Below are positions 49,621 through 58,016 of a stretch of 64,000 bases of DNA, piece after piece. Position 1 is the first letter of the stretch, and the number at the start of each line of letters is the position of its first letter. This stretch comes from Moraxella caprae DSM 19149 (GTDB taxonomy: Bacteria; Pseudomonadota; Gammaproteobacteria; Pseudomonadales; Moraxellaceae), in NCBI RefSeq assembly GCF_000426885.1, contig NZ_AUGF01000005.1:1-64000 (forward strand), in the 5' to 3' direction. A program made the position numbers and the translations under genes. Under the pieces are notes generated by a model, which worked only from the letters and a program-made list of their open reading frames with translations, was not told where the DNA came from and did not search any database.

Positions 49621-50607
49621 CTACTCCGTCTTTTGACCTGCTGCCTCTTTGCTTGCCGACTTTTGGCTTACTGTCTCTTGGTTCGCTGTTTTGGCTGTCT
49701 GCTTAGGCAGGTATTCCTCTCGGATAATGCCTTGCAATTTGTCATAAGCAATGACAAGCTCCACAGCTCCCATGGCATAAGGACCCAAATGATAAGGTGC
49801 GTACGAGAACACCAACCCATCTTTACCAAAATAGAAATCTTCACTCACATCAAGTGGATAAGTCTCCATATGCCCCGCTATCTCTTCTTCGCTCATCTCA
49901 TGCCCTTTTAGATAGCTTTGGTATGCATCGCCCATCAAGTCAAACAGCTCTGTCCCACGCTCTGAGTCAAACACTTGGATGTCAGCTAGGGTGATTTGGC
50001 TTTGCAAATCCATGTCAAACAAATAATAGTTCATCACCGCCATGCCGTGAGCCCCACCCAAATAAGTATCATGCATTACTGCAAACTGTGCCACTTGGTT
50101 GTGCATGCCCAGATATTCAGGGGTAATGCTCCACGAATAGCCCGAAGATATCTCATCTTGGATTTGCGAACGGACAAAATCATCCAAATCACGACGGAAT
50201 TTGACAAGCTCAGGATTGTCATCGCCCGTCATCTCACGACGCATGATGTCATTTATCCAGCGTGGTTCGATTTTTGCCATCGTCATATTAACACTCGGGC
50301 ATTGGATGGTGTTTTCATCCCAATTCTCAGGCAATTCAGGCACGCAGTTATTTGTCACATCCTTTGGCAGGGTATAGTCTAATTTTTGTGTCGCAAAGCT
50401 GATCTTTTTACCATCTTGACCGCTTACTTTGGCAAGACTACTATCAATCGCTTTTAGTGTCTCGGTTGCTGTCATTGGCTCATTGGCAGGCATGACTTGG
50501 CTTTTTTGAGCATCTAGATATTCTACTTGATTGTTTTTGACTGTTTCATCTTGATTACAAGCAGTCATCAACACCGCCAAAGCCAGCACCAATACTTTTT
50601 TCATCAT
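49621..50607 (-). CDS. DUF3298/RsiV-type lipoprotein
   Basis: 328 residues. Lipoprotein signal MMKKVLVLALAVLMTACNQ (Cys18). The mature part has a DUF4163-like region followed by a DUF3298-like one (GGAHGMAVMNYYLFDMDLQS, ITLADIQVF, KDGLVFSYAPYHLGPYAMG), the arrangement found in RsiV and PdaC-like extracytoplasmic proteins, some of which bind lysozyme or peptidoglycan. It ends in a Lys/Ser/Gln-rich tail with QTAKTANQETVSQK. Lysozyme binding is only an inference from the family. A palindromic element lies directly upstream, in its promoter region. Confidence 0.75.
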   Translation of the reverse strand: MMKKVLVLALAVLMTACNQDETVKNNQVEYLDAQKSQVMPANEPMTATETLKAIDSSLAKVSGQDGKKISFATQKLDYTLPKDVTNNCVPELPENWDENTIQCPSVNMTMAKIEPRWINDIMRREMTGDDNPELVKFRRDLDDFVRSQIQDEISSGYSWSITPEYLGMHNQVAQFAVMHDTYLGGAHGMAVMNYYLFDMDLQSQITLADIQVFDSERGTELFDLMGDAYQSYLKGHEMSEEEIAGHMETYPLDVSEDFYFGKDGLVFSYAPYHLGPYAMGAVELVIAYDKLQGIIREEYLPKQTAKTANQETVSQKSASKEAAGQKTE

Positions 50608-50633
50608 CTTACCCCTTTTTAAATTAAAACCGA

Positions 50634-50901
50634 TAGGGCGTGTTGAACATTGGTATTTGCAATGAAAAATGAGAAAAATCGCACGTTTTTCAAGGAAAAA
50701 ACTTGGGACTGATAGTCATTCTATCAGACAAGTTTTTGACTTCGAGCCACAATCCGACCACTTAAACGGCTAAATTTTTAAGATTTTCACTTAATTTTTT
50801 AAATTAAGTGGTCGGATAGCCATTTTTCATGCGAAAATCAATCAAGGCTTTAAATCCCTACCAAGTTTAAATAAAATGTTATCAATGCTCAAGACGCCCT
50901 A
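50634..50901. mobile_element. Second palindrome-ended element family, long copy (268 bp with flanking TA)
   Basis: Ends TAGGGCGTGTTGAACATTG and TCAATGCTCAAGACGCCCTA are inverted. Inside are two further hairpins, AACTTG...CAAGTT around an ATAG/CTAT centre and TCCGACCACTTAA / TTAAGTGGTCGGA. No ORF. It shares ends and part of its inside with 26659-26780. It sits immediately upstream of the DUF3298 lipoprotein gene, so it may carry or disturb that promoter. Confidence 0.65.
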
Positions 50902-50935
50902 GCATTGTAAAGCAAAATCAACCACTTGGCAAATA

Positions 50936-50961
50936 AAAAAGCCCACAATCATGGGCTTTTT
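50936..50961 (-). terminator. leuB terminator
   Basis: Arms AAAAAGCCCA / TGGGCTTTTT some 15 bp past the leuB stop, with a TTTTTTATTTG exit on the minus strand. Confidence 0.92.
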
Positions 50962-50976
50962 GTTAGATTGACAACC

Positions 50977-52044
50977 TTACAACGCCTGCACCACTTTATC
51001 ACCCATGTCCGCACAGCCAACCAAAGTCGTGCCGTCTTCATAGATATCCGCCGTGCGATAACCTTGTTCTAGCACTTTTTGTACCGCCTGTTCTACCTGT
51101 TTGGCACGGACTTCGTCATTTAAACTATACCGAAGCATCATCGCAAGCGATAAAATGGTCGCCAAAGGGTTTGCCTTATTTTGACCTGCAATGTCAGGAG
51201 CAGAGCCGTGGCTTGGCTCATAAAGCCCTTTGCCATTTTCATCAAGGCTTGCCGATGGAAGCATTCCAATAGAGCCTGTCAGCATAGACGCTTGGTCGGA
51301 GAGAATGTCGCCAAAGATATTGCCTGTCGCCACCACATCAAATTGCTTGGGGTTTTTGACCAGTTGCATTGCACAATTATCCACATACATATGGCTAAGC
51401 TCGACATCCGGATAGTCTTTGGCAACTTCATTAAAAATCTGTCTCCAAAGTTCAGTGGTTTCTAGCACATTGGCTTTATCCACCGAACACAATTTTTTAT
51501 TTCGTTTTTGGGCAGATTCAAAGGATACTTTGGCAATACGGCGAATCTCGCTCTCGCTATATCGCATGGTATTAAAGCCTTCTCGCTCGCCTTTATCGTT
51601 GGTAATAATACCCCGTGGCTCGCCAAAATAAATATCGCCTGTTAATTCTCGTACGATTAAAATATCAAGTCCCGCCACCACTTCTGGCTTTAAAGTGGAT
51701 GCATTGGCTAATTCTTTATAAAGAATAGCAGGTCGCAGGTTGGCAAATAAATTTAAATCTTTGCGAATTGCCAAAAGCCCTCGCTCTGGGCGTAAGGGGC
51801 GGTCTAAATTGTCGTATTGCGGAGAACCCACCGCCCCCAAAAGCACGGCATCGGCTTTTCGTACGATTTCTTGGGTCTCATTAGGATATGGCGAGCCATA
51901 AGCATCATAGGCTTCTCCACCCAATTTGGCGTATTCATAAGAAACTTGTAAGCCTTGTTCAATGAGTTTATCCAAAACTTTAACGGCTTGGGCGACAATT
52001 TCAGGTCCGATACCATCGCCATTTAGGACTGCAATGTGTTTCAT
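50977..52044 (-). CDS. leuB: 3-isopropylmalate dehydrogenase
   Basis: Oxidises and decarboxylates 3-isopropylmalate in leucine synthesis, using NAD+. 355 residues with the family start ([20 protein letters not shown]), [20 protein letters not shown], the [13 protein letters not shown] segment, the catalytic Lys/Asp in [33 protein letters not shown] and [19 protein letters not shown]. It is the last gene of the long minus-strand run that starts at leuC. Confidence 0.98.
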   Translation of the reverse strand: MKHIAVLNGDGIGPEIVAQAVKVLDKLIEQGLQVSYEYAKLGGEAYDAYGSPYPNETQEIVRKADAVLLGAVGSPQYDNLDRPLRPERGLLAIRKDLNLFANLRPAILYKELANASTLKPEVVAGLDILIVRELTGDIYFGEPRGIITNDKGEREGFNTMRYSESEIRRIAKVSFESAQKRNKKLCSVDKANVLETTELWRQIFNEVAKDYPDVELSHMYVDNCAMQLVKNPKQFDVVATGNIFGDILSDQASMLTGSIGMLPSASLDENGKGLYEPSHGSAPDIAGQNKANPLATILSLAMMLRYSLNDEVRAKQVEQAVQKVLEQGYRTADIYEDGTTLVGCADMGDKVVQAL

Positions 52045-52067
52045 AAAGTGTTCCTTTTTAAAAATTC

Positions 52068-52448
52068 TTACATTGAATTAAAACCAAATTTAGCACTCTT
52101 GTCATAAGAAAGATAAGAATTTGATTGTAAAAATTCATAAATCAAAAGCAACATTTCTTTTCTTTTCTTATGACTGGCTGGTAAACTTTTTGAATGAAAT
52201 ACAAATAATGTATTTGACAGGCGGTCATCATCTATGTTTTCAAAAATTTTCCAATCATTGGAAATATGCTCAACATCAACAATAATTCTCAATTTAGGTG
52301 GAGAACCCTCAACTTCCAATATTGCAGTTGTTGGGTTTCCATAACTTGATTTTAATACAGCAATATGCAAATTTCTACTTAAAAAATCATCTGATATTGC
52401 CAAATCTTTCAATTCATAAAGTTTTGTCAAAAATTCTTCTTTTGTCAT
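52068..52448 (-). CDS. Hypothetical protein (126 residues) between leuD and leuB
   Basis: Soluble, with no signal peptide or membrane segment. Mixed alpha/beta composition: a helical start ([20 protein letters not shown]), two strands ([35 protein letters not shown]) and a helical end ([17 protein letters not shown]). I recognise no family. It is lower in G+C than leuB and leuD, as are the other genes inserted in this cluster, which hints at acquisition. The leuB start follows 23 bp after its stop, and its own start is 24 bp after leuD, so it is probably co-transcribed. Confidence 0.7.
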   Translation of the reverse strand: MTKEEFLTKLYELKDLAISDDFLSRNLHIAVLKSSYGNPTTAILEVEGSPPKLRIIVDVEHISNDWKIFENIDDDRLSNTLFVFHSKSLPASHKKRKEMLLLIYEFLQSNSYLSYDKSAKFGFNSM

Positions 52449-52472
52449 CTTTTAAGTCCTTAAGAATTCAGA

Positions 52473-53123
52473 TTAAGCCATCAATTCCTTAAATACCCAA
52501 GGTCTATCCGCACGGGCTTTGTTTTCAAAGGTTTTAATGTCATCGCTATTTTGCAAAGTTAGTCCAATATCATCAAGCCCATTTAATAAACAATGCTTGC
52601 GAAATGCATCCACTTCAAAGGCGTATTCTTTACCACTTGGGCTAATCACTTTTTGATTTTGTAAATCAACGGTTAATTGATAACCGACAGTATCAAAACA
52701 TTCATTAAACAGTTCGTCCACTTCGCTTTCAGACAAAATCACAGGAAGCATACCGTTTTTAAAGCAGTTGTTATAAAAAATATCGGCAAAACTTGGGGCA
52801 ATCACGGTGCGAAAGCCATATTCATTCAATGCCCAAGGGGCGTGTTCACGAGATGAACCACAGCCAAAATTAGTACGAGCAAGGAGAATCGTTGCACCTT
52901 GATAGCGGTCTTGATTTAACACAAAATCAGGATTTTTTGGGCGTTTTGAAATATCCTGCCCCAAATAGCCTTCGTCCAAATAACGCAGTTCATCAAACAA
53001 ATTATCGCCAAAACCTGTGCGTTTAATGGATTTTAAAAACTGCTTAGGAATAATCAAATCGGTGTCCACATTGGCACGGTCTAATGGGGCAACAATGCCA
53101 ATTTCGGTGGTGTATTGTTTCAT
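52473..53123 (-). CDS. leuD: 3-isopropylmalate dehydratase small subunit
   Basis: Pairs with LeuC to isomerise 2- to 3-isopropylmalate. 216 residues with [40 protein letters not shown] (the substrate loop region), and [20 protein letters not shown]. Length is standard. It is separated from leuC by a DUF4272 gene, a PEBP gene and a toxin-antitoxin pair, where many genomes have leuC and leuD side by side. Confidence 0.98.
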   Translation of the reverse strand: MKQYTTEIGIVAPLDRANVDTDLIIPKQFLKSIKRTGFGDNLFDELRYLDEGYLGQDISKRPKNPDFVLNQDRYQGATILLARTNFGCGSSREHAPWALNEYGFRTVIAPSFADIFYNNCFKNGMLPVILSESEVDELFNECFDTVGYQLTVDLQNQKVISPSGKEYAFEVDAFRKHCLLNGLDDIGLTLQNSDDIKTFENKARADRPWVFKELMA

Positions 53124-53210
53124 AAGTTTACCTTTTCAATTTCAGTCAATTACCAAACACAATTTTTATAATGCTCGGTTAATTTTTCATCTTTGCTAAT
53201 TAAAACGCTA

Positions 53211-53666
53211 TTAGACTTCCTGCAAAACCCAAAAATAAGGAAAACCGTTCGTGGTGAGCTTGTCGAACCATAACGGTTTTCCGCCACCCCTCAACAAGCT
53301 CGGGGCGAACGGAAAGCCTAGTTTTGCAGGAAGTCTATTATCTAGCATTGCGTGAGCAATAATCAAACGGTCAAATGCATCACGAGTAAAATCACAAGTT
53401 AATGCCATATTAACAATATCAAGCCAGTTCTTATGGCAAATCTTTAAATCAACTTCTTCTTGCAAAGCATTGAGAATTTGTTCTGCTGTATCAGTAATTC
53501 TTTGTTTTTCATACAGATATTGCAATTCTAACTTAACCATAGGCGAAATAAAAAGATTATTGTTTTCTAAAATATCTAAGGTATTTTTGGAAAACTTTTT
53601 TAATTGCCCTGTATATAGCCAAACGACCGTATGAGTATCCAGATAAATATCAGCTTGAGAAATCAA
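53211..53666 (-). CDS. PIN-domain toxin (VapC-like) with element-encoded C-terminus
   Basis: Type II toxin of the PIN ribonuclease fold. The acidic site is partly visible: Asp in YLDTHTVVW (about residue 10), Glu in VKLELQYLYE (about 47) and Asp in FTRDAFDRLIIAHAML (about 98). After MLDN the frame enters MITE copy 4 and reads RLPAKLGFPFAPSLLRGGGK... to a stop at the far border. Removing the element and one TA gives DNNSVLISKDEKLTEHYKNC-VW, the expected PIN ending with its last conserved acidic position (SKDE). So the present protein has lost about 20 native residues and gained about 40 foreign ones; activity is likely impaired. It overlaps the antitoxin gene by 17 bp. Confidence 0.85.
   Translation of the reverse strand: MISQADIYLDTHTVVWLYTGQLKKFSKNTLDILENNNLFISPMVKLELQYLYEKQRITDTAEQILNALQEEVDLKICHKNWLDIVNMALTCDFTRDAFDRLIIAHAMLDNRLPAKLGFPFAPSLLRGGGKPLWFDKLTTNGFPYFWVLQEV
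53214..53335. mobile_element. MITE-like palindromic element, copy 4 (122 bp)
   Basis: Same ends as the other copies, TA at 53212-53213 and 53336-53337. Inserted near the 3' end of the PIN toxin gene; one minus-strand frame is open across the whole element, giving a fused tail. Confidence 0.9.
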
Positions 53667-53874
53667 GATTTAACTCCTTTTCCCAACTGATATTAACCAA
53701 GTCATCAGAATTGCCAATCACCACATTTGGGCGAGATTTTAATCGTGATAACTTAGGGTATTTTGAATAGTCATCGGCAATTGATTGATTGATTTTTTCA
53801 ACCAATGCCATTTTATCAGCATTGTCCAAATGCTGTATCATTTGATAATAATGCTCCACAATTTCAATAGGCAT
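53650..53874 (-). CDS. Antitoxin of the PIN toxin
   Basis: 74 residues, directly upstream of and overlapping the toxin, the usual antitoxin-first order. The N-terminal part (MPIEIVEHYYQMIQHLDNAD) is helical; the C-terminus (VNISWEKELNLDFSS) resembles the toxin-wrapping tail of VapB-like antitoxins (aromatic residue followed by acidic and hydrophobic residues). I cannot place the DNA-binding fold. If the toxin is inactive, selection for this gene should be relaxed. Confidence 0.7.
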   Translation of the reverse strand: MPIEIVEHYYQMIQHLDNADKMALVEKINQSIADDYSKYPKLSRLKSRPNVVIGNSDDLVNISWEKELNLDFSS

Positions 53875-53887
53875 TTTAGGCTTCCAT

Positions 53888-54421
53888 TTACCAGTTATAA
53901 TAAGCCGTCAAACTTGCTGTTGCCAAAACTTTACCATTTAAATTAAAGCCCAAAACCGCAGGGCTAATGCTATTTGGCAAATCAAGGACTTCATTTAGGG
54001 CATATAGGGTAAAAATATAACGGTGCGGTTTATCGCCTTTTGGAGGGAATGCCCCAATAAAACCGTCCAGTCCTGCATCATTTTTTAGCTCAATAATACC
54101 ATTGCCAAACTCATTGGACTTACCTTTTGGTAATTCACTCCACTCAGCAGGAATATTAAACACATTCCAATGCCAAAAGCCACAGCCTGTTGGGGCGTCT
54201 GGGTCGTACATTGTTAGCACAAAACTTTTGGTCTCGCTTGGGGCATTTTTCCACGCAAGTTCTGGGCTGATGTTATTACCTGTAAAGCCCCAAATGTTGG
54301 CGACATAGTCATTGGACAGCGTGCTACCTTCGCCAATATCATCACAAGTTAGCACCATATTGCCTTTTGGCTGGGTGGGATTGCGTACATCTAGGTAGGT
54401 GTTTTGGGCTAAATCGTTCAT
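53888..54421 (-). CDS. YbhB/YbcL-family PEBP-like protein
   Basis: 177 residues of the phosphatidylethanolamine-binding / Raf kinase inhibitor-like fold. Visible are LTCDDIGEGSTLSNDYVANI, FVLTMYDPDAPTGCGFWHWN (the ligand-pocket DPDAP and H-W residues) and KGDKPHRYIFTLYALNEVLD. The family's bacterial function is unclear. No signal peptide, so cytoplasmic. It lies between the DUF4272 gene and the toxin-antitoxin pair on the leu strand. A 30-codon ORF (54510-54418) overlaps its ATG but lacks a ribosome site. Confidence 0.9.
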   Translation of the reverse strand: MNDLAQNTYLDVRNPTQPKGNMVLTCDDIGEGSTLSNDYVANIWGFTGNNISPELAWKNAPSETKSFVLTMYDPDAPTGCGFWHWNVFNIPAEWSELPKGKSNEFGNGIIELKNDAGLDGFIGAFPPKGDKPHRYIFTLYALNEVLDLPNSISPAVLGFNLNGKVLATASLTAYYNW

Positions 54422-54516
54422 ACAGTTTTCCTTTTAACAATTAAATTCGTCATCAAGACACTTTCTACGGGGTTGGCAATTAGGGTTTTGATAAGTTCGG
54501 AATAATTCATTTTACA

Positions 54517-55179
54517 TTAGGTATTTAAATCAGGATTATCCCAATCCGCATCTACTCTAAACAACCAATCCAATCCTGCACGGCGTTCCATTACCACACT
54601 TTCAAATAAATTTACTTCTTTACCGTTAATACGAGCATTCACACACGCCCAATGATAACGATAAATCAAATCGGCTTGGTCTAAAATTTCATCCAAAGAA
54701 CGCATTTTGATTTTTGATAAAAATTCATCCATATTGGCATTATTAGAAACCACATCAATTGCAAAATGACATTCATCGTGGGTCATGGGTTCATTGGGGA
54801 ATTTTAATTCATCAATTAAACCCAATGCCCATAATAATGCCCAACACGCTTCATATTTCCAAGTCATGTTAAGCAAATCTTGTTCATCGCCTTTTTGCTC
54901 AAAGACAATCAACTCTTTTTCGGTTAAATTATCAATTTGAAATTGCTTTAATGGTTTTTGATAAAAAATAACAACTTCTACATCATAATCATCATTTCTT
55001 TGGTCAAAACTTGCTTGAATGCACAGCATACAGGCGATTAAGCGTTTTGCGATTTCCAATGGTGTTTTTAATTCAGCTTCGCTTTCATCTTCTATGACTG
55101 GCAAACAATCAATATGGGCAATACCTTCATTTTTGAGTTTTTCAATAGAAAGCTGTTTGCGTTGCTCTGCGGTTTTCAT
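54517..55179 (-). CDS. DUF4272 domain protein
   Basis: 220 residues, soluble. The N-terminus RKQLSIEKLKNEGIAHIDCL, the LKTPLEIAKRLIACMLCIQA helix and WKYEACWALLWALGLIDELK are characteristic of DUF4272. The C-terminus contains IYRYHWACVNARINGKEV and ERRAGLDWLFRVDADWDNPD. Function unknown; the family often occurs near polymorphic-toxin or immunity genes, but no toxin of that kind is visible here. It directly follows leuC on the same strand. Confidence 0.8.
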   Translation of the reverse strand: MKTAEQRKQLSIEKLKNEGIAHIDCLPVIEDESEAELKTPLEIAKRLIACMLCIQASFDQRNDDYDVEVVIFYQKPLKQFQIDNLTEKELIVFEQKGDEQDLLNMTWKYEACWALLWALGLIDELKFPNEPMTHDECHFAIDVVSNNANMDEFLSKIKMRSLDEILDQADLIYRYHWACVNARINGKEVNLFESVVMERRAGLDWLFRVDADWDNPDLNT

Positions 55180-55247
55180 AAAAATACCTTTATTTTATTT
55201 TAAAACAAGACAACCCATCTTACCACAGATTGTCTTATTTTTCACGA

Positions 55248-56690
55248 TTACACCACCGCTCGCACATCCACAAAGTGTCCCGCTATCGCCGCCGCCGCCG
55301 CCATTGCAGGACTCACAAGGTGCGTGCGACCGCCATTGCCTTGACGACCTTCAAAATTGCGGTTTGATGTACTGGCACAATGCTCGCCTGCTTGCAGTTT
55401 ATCAGCGTTCATCGCAAGGCACATAGAACAGCCCGGCTGCCGCCACTCAAAACCTGCGTCTAGGAAAATCTTATCCAAACCCTCTTTTTCGGCTTGTTTT
55501 TTGACAAGACCCGAACCTGCCACAATCATCGCTTGCTTGATGGTGGGTGCGACTTTTTTGCCCTTGACAATTTTGGCAACTTCTTGCAAATCTTCAATGC
55601 GTGAATTGGTACACGAGCCGATAAACACACGGTCAAGCGTAATCTCCGACAGCGACTGCCCTGCCGAGAGGCCCATATACTGATAGGCTCGTGTCCAGTC
55701 ATTTTTTTGCACATCGTCTTTTGCCATATCCAGTGTTGGTACATTGGCGGACACAGGAATGACCATTTCAGGCGAAGTCCCCCACGAAATTTGTGGCTCA
55801 ATCTCATCGCCATTTAGCACCACCACCGCATCAAACTGGGCGTCATCGTCTGATTTTAGGGTGTTCCAGTAGGCAACGGCTTTGTCCCAGTTTTCGCCAG
55901 TCGGTGCATAGGGGCGACCTTTGACATAGTCTATGGTTTTGTCGTCCACTGCCACAAGCCCAACCCTTGCACCGCCTTCAATCGCCATATTACACACAGT
56001 CATACGCCCTTCAATGGACATATCACGAAACACTTGTCCACCAAATTCAATGGCATAACCCGTCCCCCCTGCCGTGCCGATTTTGCCGATAATCGCCAAA
56101 ATCACGTCTTTGGGCGTTACGCCTTTGCCAAGTTTGCCGTCCACACGCACCAGCATATTTTTCATTTTTTTGGCGACAAGGCATTGCGTGGCAAGTACAT
56201 GCTCAACTTCACTGGTGCCAATGCCGTGAGCCAAACAGCCCAAAGCCCCGTGGGTTGCGGTATGACTATCGCCACACACCACCGTCATACCAGGTAAAGT
56301 CAGCCCCTGTTCAGGTCCAACCACATGAACGATGCCTTGACGGTCATCGTTAATGCCAAATTGCACGACATTAAAGGTTTTACAGTTATCGTCCAAAGTT
56401 TTGACTTGAATACGAGAAGTGTTGTCTTCAATGCCCAAAATGCCCTGCGAGCGTTCTTTGGTGGAAGTGGGGACATTGTGGTCGGGCGTGGCAATATTTG
56501 CCGAGAGTCGCCAAGGGGTACGCCCTGCCAAAGTCAAGCCTTCAAAGGCTTGTGGGCTCGTTACTTCGTGCAACAATTGGCGGTCAATATAAATCAGTGC
56601 CGAGCCGTCATCACGCTCTTTGACCAAATGGTCGTCCCAAAGTTTGTCGTACAGTGTTTTCGCTACCGCTTGGGGGGTTTTGCCTGCCAT
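55248..56690 (-). CDS. leuC: 3-isopropylmalate dehydratase large subunit
   Basis: Aconitase-superfamily subunit that holds the 4Fe-4S cluster. 480 residues with [20 protein letters not shown] (first cluster Cys nearby), [35 protein letters not shown] (Cys) and [18 protein letters not shown] (two Cys), then [20 protein letters not shown]. It is the first leu gene of the run; its upstream region is AT-rich and shared with the divergent WG-repeat gene. I see no leader peptide rich in leucine codons, so attenuation is not supported. Confidence 0.98.
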   Translation of the reverse strand: MAGKTPQAVAKTLYDKLWDDHLVKERDDGSALIYIDRQLLHEVTSPQAFEGLTLAGRTPWRLSANIATPDHNVPTSTKERSQGILGIEDNTSRIQVKTLDDNCKTFNVVQFGINDDRQGIVHVVGPEQGLTLPGMTVVCGDSHTATHGALGCLAHGIGTSEVEHVLATQCLVAKKMKNMLVRVDGKLGKGVTPKDVILAIIGKIGTAGGTGYAIEFGGQVFRDMSIEGRMTVCNMAIEGGARVGLVAVDDKTIDYVKGRPYAPTGENWDKAVAYWNTLKSDDDAQFDAVVVLNGDEIEPQISWGTSPEMVIPVSANVPTLDMAKDDVQKNDWTRAYQYMGLSAGQSLSEITLDRVFIGSCTNSRIEDLQEVAKIVKGKKVAPTIKQAMIVAGSGLVKKQAEKEGLDKIFLDAGFEWRQPGCSMCLAMNADKLQAGEHCASTSNRNFEGRQGNGGRTHLVSPAMAAAAAIAGHFVDVRAVV

Positions 56691-56810
56691 TGTTATTCTC
56701 CAAATTAAAATGGTCTGGGTATGGTAAATTTTAAAAGATTATAACACACTTTAAAAATAACAATAATTTATAATTTTTATGGTTTATTTAACTTTTTGGA
56801 AAAATTTTTT

Positions 56811-56838
56811 TTGGCATGATAATCTTGCCACTTATGAT
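56811..56838 (+). promoter_or_regulatory. Candidate sigma-70 promoter for the WG-repeat gene
   Basis: TTGGCA at 56811-56816 and TATGAT at 56833-56838, 16 bp apart, about 30 bp before the ATG at 56870. Confidence 0.55.
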
Positions 56839-56869
56839 AAAATAGCCCAAATTCTCACGCATTGTTTTT

Positions 56870-57793
56870 ATGAAAAAATACCTAGTCACCGCCTTATTGC
56901 TCGGCTCGCTCACACCCCTAGCTTATGCCTGTGCCCTGCCCAAAAGCCATTATAAAAACGTCAGCTGTACCGCACGTTCGGGCGTATTTTTGGCGGTCAA
57001 AGACAACGGCTCGCCCGTGGCACTTTTGGACAAAAAAGGCAATAAAACAGCCGATTTATTCGCTTATGACGCGGTGCTGGGCTCGGAGTTTAGAAGTGGG
57101 CTACTCCCCGCCCTAAAAAACGGTAAAGTCGGCTACATCAATGACAAAGGCAAAACCATCATCGCCTTTAACTACGACCGTATGAATGGCAACCAATGGG
57201 CAAGGGGCGTGCGGGGCGAACGTATCATCGTCAAACAAAACCGTGGCTTTGGCGTGCTAGACACTCAGGGTAAGATCATCGTCCGTCCCGAGCGAGCCAT
57301 CAGCCACATTAGCGACTTCTCTCAAGGTCTTGCCACCGTCACCGCTAGTGGTAGCACCTACACCATCGACAAAAACGGCAATCGCACACGGCAAGCCCCC
57401 AACCCATCGCCCACCCCAGAGCCGACACCTGCCCAAGGCAGTCTGCCAAACCCTAGCACACACCTAACACTCACGCCAAGACAACAAGACGGCAAATGGG
57501 GCTTTGTCGATGATAAGGGCGTACCGATGATTATTTACGCCTTTGATGATGTCCGAGCTTATAGTGAGAATCTGGCAGGGGTACGCATGGGCGATAATTG
57601 GGGCTTTATTGATAAAAGCGGGCAACTGGTCATCGATTTTCGCTTTCATAAAGACGGGTTTATCTTGGACAGCCCCAAAAATCCCGAACTGCCCGAACCA
57701 CTGATGTTTAAAAATGGCAAGGCATGGATTGGCAATCTAAATAATGGCGACAAACTATGTATCAATTCGCAAGGGGTCAATGTAGCTTGTTAG
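56870..57793 (+). CDS. WG-repeat secreted protein
   Basis: 307 residues with a signal peptide (MKKYLVTALLLGSLTPLAYA) cleaved before or at CALPKSH. Repeats of the WG type: NGKVGYINDKGKTIIAFNYD, NRGFGVLDTQGKIIVRPE, DGKWGFVDDKGVPMIIYAFD, GDNWGFIDKSGQLVIDFRF. A proline/threonine-rich linker (NPSPTPEPTPAQG, about 185-197) splits the repeats into two blocks. The two early cysteines and the C-terminal CINSQGVNVAC may form disulfides. Function unknown; the broken gene at 22060-24050 is a longer relative. Confidence 0.85.
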   Translation: MKKYLVTALLLGSLTPLAYACALPKSHYKNVSCTARSGVFLAVKDNGSPVALLDKKGNKTADLFAYDAVLGSEFRSGLLPALKNGKVGYINDKGKTIIAFNYDRMNGNQWARGVRGERIIVKQNRGFGVLDTQGKIIVRPERAISHISDFSQGLATVTASGSTYTIDKNGNRTRQAPNPSPTPEPTPAQGSLPNPSTHLTLTPRQQDGKWGFVDDKGVPMIIYAFDDVRAYSENLAGVRMGDNWGFIDKSGQLVIDFRFHKDGFILDSPKNPELPEPLMFKNGKAWIGNLNNGDKLCINSQGVNVAC

Positions 57794-57826
57794 GGTTTTT
57801 GATTTTAAAATACGCCATTATTTTAC

Positions 57827-57854
57827 ATCCGACCAAACCCACATTTGGTCGGAT
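57827..57854 (+). terminator. Hairpin after the WG-repeat gene
   Basis: Perfect arms ATCCGACCAAA / TTTGGTCGGAT, followed by ACTTTTG. The stem is strong; the U-run is short. Confidence 0.75.
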
Positions 57855-58016
57855 ACTTTTGTACCAAAACCCCATCAATCATGCTAAAATAGCAACTTCT
57901 GATATGGCTATCTGTGCATTTTTTTAAAATAGGATTGTTTGCACACTCTGCCCGTCAGACTATCCCATTTAACAACCCATTCTTATACACGGTAAAATAA
58001 CTTTAAAGGAATTTTT

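Noticed and set aside
54418-54510. 30-codon ORF overlapping the ATG of the PEBP gene
   Set aside because: No ribosome site and no recognisable features; could be a leader but cannot be supported.
56691-56869. Leucine attenuator upstream of leuC
   Set aside because: No short ORF with a leucine-codon run and no terminator/antiterminator pair visible.
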